Shown piece after piece: positions 5,001 through 6,515 of a stretch of 6,515 nt of DNA; position 1 is the stretch's first letter; the number at the start of each line of letters is the position of its first letter. The notes beneath the pieces were generated by a model. It saw nothing but the letters and a program-made list of their open reading frames with translations, had not been told where the DNA came from and searched no databases. Origin of the DNA: JBFLVQ01 sp040758525. GTDB lineage: Bacteria; Acidobacteriota; Blastocatellia; Chloracidobacteriales; JADJPF01. A program made the translations under genes and the position numbers. The stretch lies in NCBI GenBank assembly GCA_040758525.1, contig JBFLVQ010000552.1, positions 1 to 6,515 of the forward strand. Direction: 5' to 3'.

Positions 5001-6515
5001 ACAATTTCTTTGAACTAGGTGGACATTCGCTGCTTGCTACACAAGTAGTAAGCCGAGTGCGTGAGACATTTCGTATAGAGTTACCGCTACGTGTACTCTT
5101 CGAATCACAGACAATTGCTGAACTGGCAACATCAATAGAAGCGATTAGCCAAGAAAATCAGGGTTTGGTTTCACCTACCATTGTGCCAATAGCGCGAGAC
5201 CGAGATTTGCCACTATCGTTTGCACAACAACGTCTATGGTTCCTCGATCAATTGGTACCAAATAGCCCATTCTACAATATCCACATGGCACTACGGTTGA
5301 GTGGCTCGCTTAATGTAGTAGCATTACAGAGAGCACTAGATGAGATTGTGCGGCGACATGAAGTATTACGTACGATATTTCCTAGTTTTAACGGACAGCC
5401 TAAACAGATTATCAATAAAGCTGCGCCAATCAATTTACCATTGATAGATCTACAAAAAGTTTTCTTAGACAAACGTGAAGAAGAGGCTCAACGGTTAGCT
5501 ACAGAAGAGGCACGCCAACCATTCAACTTAGCTATGGGTCCACTCTTTCGTGTAAAACTGGTGCAACTTAATGAAGAAGAATATCTGTTACTTTCAACTA
5601 TGCATCATATAGTATCAGATGGATGGTCAACAGGCGTATTTATCAATGAATTTTCCCAGCTTTATCGTAGTTTTAATACTGGATATCATTCACCACTTCC
5701 TCAACTACCAGTTCAATATTCCGATTTTGCATACTGGCAGCGTGAATGGCTACAGGGTGAAGTATTGCAAAGGCAACTGACCTATTGGCGTCAACAACTT
5801 ACTGGTGTATCTCCAGCATTAGAACTGCCGACAGATAGACCACGCCCAGCAATTCAAACTTACCAGGGTGCACGTGACTTCTTCTTATTACCAACTGATC
5901 TTTCACAAGCGATCAAAAATCTCAGTCGGCAAGAAGGTGTAACGATCTTTATGACATTGTTAGCAGCCTTCCAGACACTGCTATATCGTTATACTGGTCA
6001 GGAAGATATTTGTGTTGGCACCCCTATTGCGAATCGCAATCGCTTTGAGATCGAAGGATTGATCGGATTCTTTATTAACACACTGGTTTTACGCACTATA
6101 GTAAACAGTAAGATTACTTTTAAGGATTTGTTAGAGCATGTACGAGAAGTCGCTCTAGGAGCTTATGCTCATCAAGATATTCCTTTTGAACAGTTGGTTG
6201 AGGAATTACAACCTGCACGGGATATGAGCCGCAGCCCGCTCTTTCAAGTAATGTTTGCACTCCAGAATGTACCTATATCGGAGTTACAACTGGAAGGTTT
6301 GCGTTTAAGTGGTTTGCAAGTTGAGGCTATCACCGCGAAATTCGATATGACCTTTAATCTGGTAGATTCTGAGCAAGGTCTGTTCGTAAGAGTTGAGTAC
6401 AACACAGATCTATTTGAAGCCATAACAATCCAGCGAATGATAGGACATTTCGAGACATTGTTGGGTAGTATTGTGGCTGAGCCAACCACAGCGATCTGTG
6501 CATTACCAATGCTTG
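2012..6515 (+). CDS. NRPS: interface-like pseudo-condensation domain - A - T - C (3' partial)
   Basis: The reading frame stays open for 1501 codons from the ATG at 2012 to the window end with no stop or frameshift. Domain order: condensation-like domain with a destroyed active site (about 8-440), adenylation domain (465-960), thiolation domain (974-1040, phosphopantetheine Ser1006), and an intact LCL condensation domain (1065-1500). The protein should activate one amino acid with ATP, load it as a thioester on Ser1006, present it to the hydroxylase fused to the preceding protein, and then use its second C domain to pass the growing peptide to the next residue. That next A domain should start just beyond the window. 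Only about ten residues precede the first C-family motif, so there is no obvious N-terminal docking helix. No epimerization, methylation or thioesterase domain is present in the visible part. The family call is certain; the substrate and product are inferred. Confidence 0.96.
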   Translation, partial: MQQQTINGFQLSPQQRRLWLLQQSSPIYCVQYAIALTGCLNAENLKMALQQAINRQDILRTTFHRLPGMELPIQVVAESGQLDWRVVDLSRILGEKQTATVKELFSPDTGLLSTSDQILQLCATLLILGSDKYILFVYLPSLCVDSHSAKNLIQEISCCYAACLTGNELVDKPMPYIQFSEWQNELLEDETAQQGREYWNRQSPLTSLTLKLAFEKDILEEKQFQTKRLTFEINPELVARLEPVAKNFNSSVEILLLSCWQVLLWRLTGQENIVIGSDFDPRDYYEELEGALGLFTKRLPIHCRLDNDLSFDEVLRQVDTAVRDAQEWQEFFELPRRENGTDSNGLVFFAVGFGFEERPVDYYNAGVSFSLYDRYACTEHFKIDLCCVKIDYSLITEFYYDARLFPEEEIGRLAGQFHKLLESAINNPQAYISDLAVLNDTERVRLLIDFNQTAVDYPNHFCLHQLFEDQVEKTPDNLAVAFREQELSYRELNSRANQLAHLLCDAGVRRETLVGVCLERSIEMVIGLIAILKTGSAYVPLDPSYPRERLAFMLADTKVPLLLTKQRFIDILPTSTAQVICLDSDWEMAAEKCEFNINTEVTTDNLAYVIYTSGSTGKPKGVMISHQAICNRMLWAQDVYQLGETDRVLQSAAFNFDFSVWEIFAPLLVGAGLILALPEGSGDNRYLVDLIAQRQVSIVHFVPSMLRMFLEQPELEKCNSLRYVFSGGEPLSLELQERFFNHLSAKLYNQYGPTEAAVDVTFWACRRDTNRRNVPIGQPIANTQIYLLDNHLEPVPVGAPGELYISGTGLARGYFNRPDLTADSFIANPFGEQAGARMYRSGDFARYLPDGNIEYLGRVDHQVKVRGYRIELGEIEELLRSHLSVADVVVMAREDEPAEKRLVAYIVVKSGNKPTVTDLRNYLKDKLPDYMVPSAFVILNVLPLLPSGKVDRSMLPAPISERPNLARAYVVPHTPTEEMLTDIWSQVLGIERIGIHDNFFELGGHSLLATQVVSRVRETFRIELPLRVLFESQTIAELATSIEAISQENQGLVSPTIVPIARDRDLPLSFAQQRLWFLDQLVPNSPFYNIHMALRLSGSLNVVALQRALDEIVRRHEVLRTIFPSFNGQPKQIINKAAPINLPLIDLQKVFLDKREEEAQRLATEEARQPFNLAMGPLFRVKLVQLNEEEYLLLSTMHHIVSDGWSTGVFINEFSQLYRSFNTGYHSPLPQLPVQYSDFAYWQREWLQGEVLQRQLTYWRQQLTGVSPALELPTDRPRPAIQTYQGARDFFLLPTDLSQAIKNLSRQEGVTIFMTLLAAFQTLLYRYTGQEDICVGTPIANRNRFEIEGLIGFFINTLVLRTIVNSKITFKDLLEHVREVALGAYAHQDIPFEQLVEELQPARDMSRSPLFQVMFALQNVPISELQLEGLRLSGLQVEAITAKFDMTFNLVDSEQGLFVRVEYNTDLFEAITIQRMIGHFETLLGSIVAEPTTAICALPML
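2033..3331 (+). other. Domain: interface-like, catalytically degenerate condensation domain
   Basis: Residues 8-440 of protein 2 have the C-domain fold signature: LSPQQRRLW (11-19) as motif C1, YIQFSEWQNE (176-185) for the usual QYxDFAxWQRE, and ENIVIGSD (271-278). The catalytic HHxxxDG is replaced by PSLCVDS (140-146): the first His aligns with Pro140, the catalytic second His with Ser141 and the Gly with Ser146, while Asp145 is kept. The usual IGFFVNTLVLR is replaced by LGLFTKRLPIHC (292-303). Peptide-bond formation is therefore not expected. In siderophore NRPSs a non-canonical C-family 'interface domain' without the His motif is proposed to position a beta-hydroxylase beside the T-bound residue. 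Having such a domain directly after a fused SyrP-like hydroxylase makes that role the best reading. It lacks the DxxxxD of cyclization domains and the HHxxxD of epimerization domains. Confidence 0.8.
3404..4891 (+). other. Domain: adenylation (A) domain, Glu-like but atypical specificity pocket
   Basis: Residues 465-960 of protein 2 activate an amino acid as its AMP ester and load it on the following T domain. Core motifs are complete: YTSGSTGKPKG (A3, 611-621), NFDFSVWEIF (A4, 655-664), NQYGPTE (A5, 749-755), YRSGDFARYLPDG (A7, 839-851; commonly YRTGDL), GRVDHQVKVRGYRIE (A8, 857-871) and LPSGKVDR (A10, 945-952). By hand alignment to GrsA the ten pocket residues are D657, F658, W661, H700, F725, G727, Q750, V758, D759 and K949, i.e. 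DFWHFGQVDK. Asp235 and Lys517 equivalents are present, so a normal alpha-amino acid is expected. The code differs at two positions from the published Glu code DAWHFGGVDK and at three from an EntF-type Ser code (DVWHFSLVDK). It is unlike Asp (DLTKVGHIGK). Glu or Gln is the preferred but uncertain guess. Confidence 0.93.
4931..5131 (+). other. Domain: thiolation / peptidyl carrier (T) domain
   Basis: Residues 974-1040 of protein 2 are a carrier domain with the consensus DNFFELGGHSLLATQVV (997-1013). Ser1006 (codon 5027-5029) is the 4'-phosphopantetheine attachment site and needs a phosphopantetheinyl transferase, which is not encoded here. This is the only carrier domain in the window. It is therefore the likely site where the amino acid is held during both beta-hydroxylation by the preceding protein and condensation. 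Confidence 0.95.
5204..6515 (+). other. Domain: canonical LCL condensation domain
   Basis: Residues 1065-1501 of protein 2 form an intact C domain. LSFAQQRLWFLDQL (1068-1081) is motif C1, and HHIVSDG (1198-1204, catalytic His1199) is complete. These are followed by QYSDFAYWQREWLQGE (1235-1250), LPTDRP (1272-1277), VGTPIANRN (1335-1343), IGFFINTLVLR (1351-1361) and IPFEQLVEEL (1390-1399). The wording fits an LCL domain, so the residue loaded upstream is expected to stay in L configuration, consistent with no epimerization domain. The window ends at CALPML, right where the linker to the next A domain should begin. The intact His motif here is an internal control for its loss in the first domain of the same protein. 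Confidence 0.93.
5735..5767 (+). repeat. Near-identical segment shared by the two canonical C domains (copy 2)
   Basis: This is the partner of 108-140: the same eleven residues with 29 of 33 bases identical, in direct orientation about 5.6 kb apart. It could serve as a point of homologous recombination between modules, but functional conservation alone may explain it. Confidence 0.7.

Overview
The window is the inside of a non-ribosomal peptide synthetase (NRPS) gene cluster. Two large genes lie on the + strand, 23 bp apart, and fill almost the whole window; both run off its ends. I see no RNA gene, mobile element, CRISPR array or transporter. The organism is a bacterium with GC in the low-to-mid 40s (estimated by eye on a few lines). 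The condensation-domain wording resembles that of cyanobacteria and other natural-product-rich phyla, but the lineage cannot be fixed from this sequence.

Layout: positions 1-1988 are the 3' end of one NRPS gene. It encodes the C-terminal two-thirds of an LCL-type condensation (C) domain, a short charged linker, and a full-length SyrP/TauD-like Fe(II)/2-oxoglutarate hydroxylase fused at the protein's C-terminus. No adenylation (A) or thiolation (T) domain lies between them. Positions 1989-2011 hold extra stop codons and a ribosome binding site. Positions 2012-6515 are the 5' part of the next NRPS (1501 codons read open, no stop before the window ends). Its domains are a condensation-like domain whose HHxxxDG motif is destroyed, an A domain, a T domain, and a normal LCL C domain that ends almost exactly at the window edge.

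How they fit: the degenerate first domain of protein 2 cannot be expected to form a peptide bond, so the bond onto the residue loaded by protein 2 should be made by the C domain of protein 1. One functional module is therefore split across two proteins: C-hydroxylase on one, pseudo-C-A-T on the other. This matches the 'interface domain' / IbetaH arrangement described for siderophore beta-hydroxylases, in which an inactive C-family domain holds a C-terminally fused hydroxylase next to the T-bound amino acid. The unusual point is the A domain. Its ten-residue pocket reads D-F-W-H-F-G-Q-V-D-K, which is unlike the usual Asp or His codes and closest to a published Glu code. The inferred product of the module is a beta-hydroxylated Glu/Gln-like residue (Ser/Thr-like is the alternative), passed on to the final C domain.
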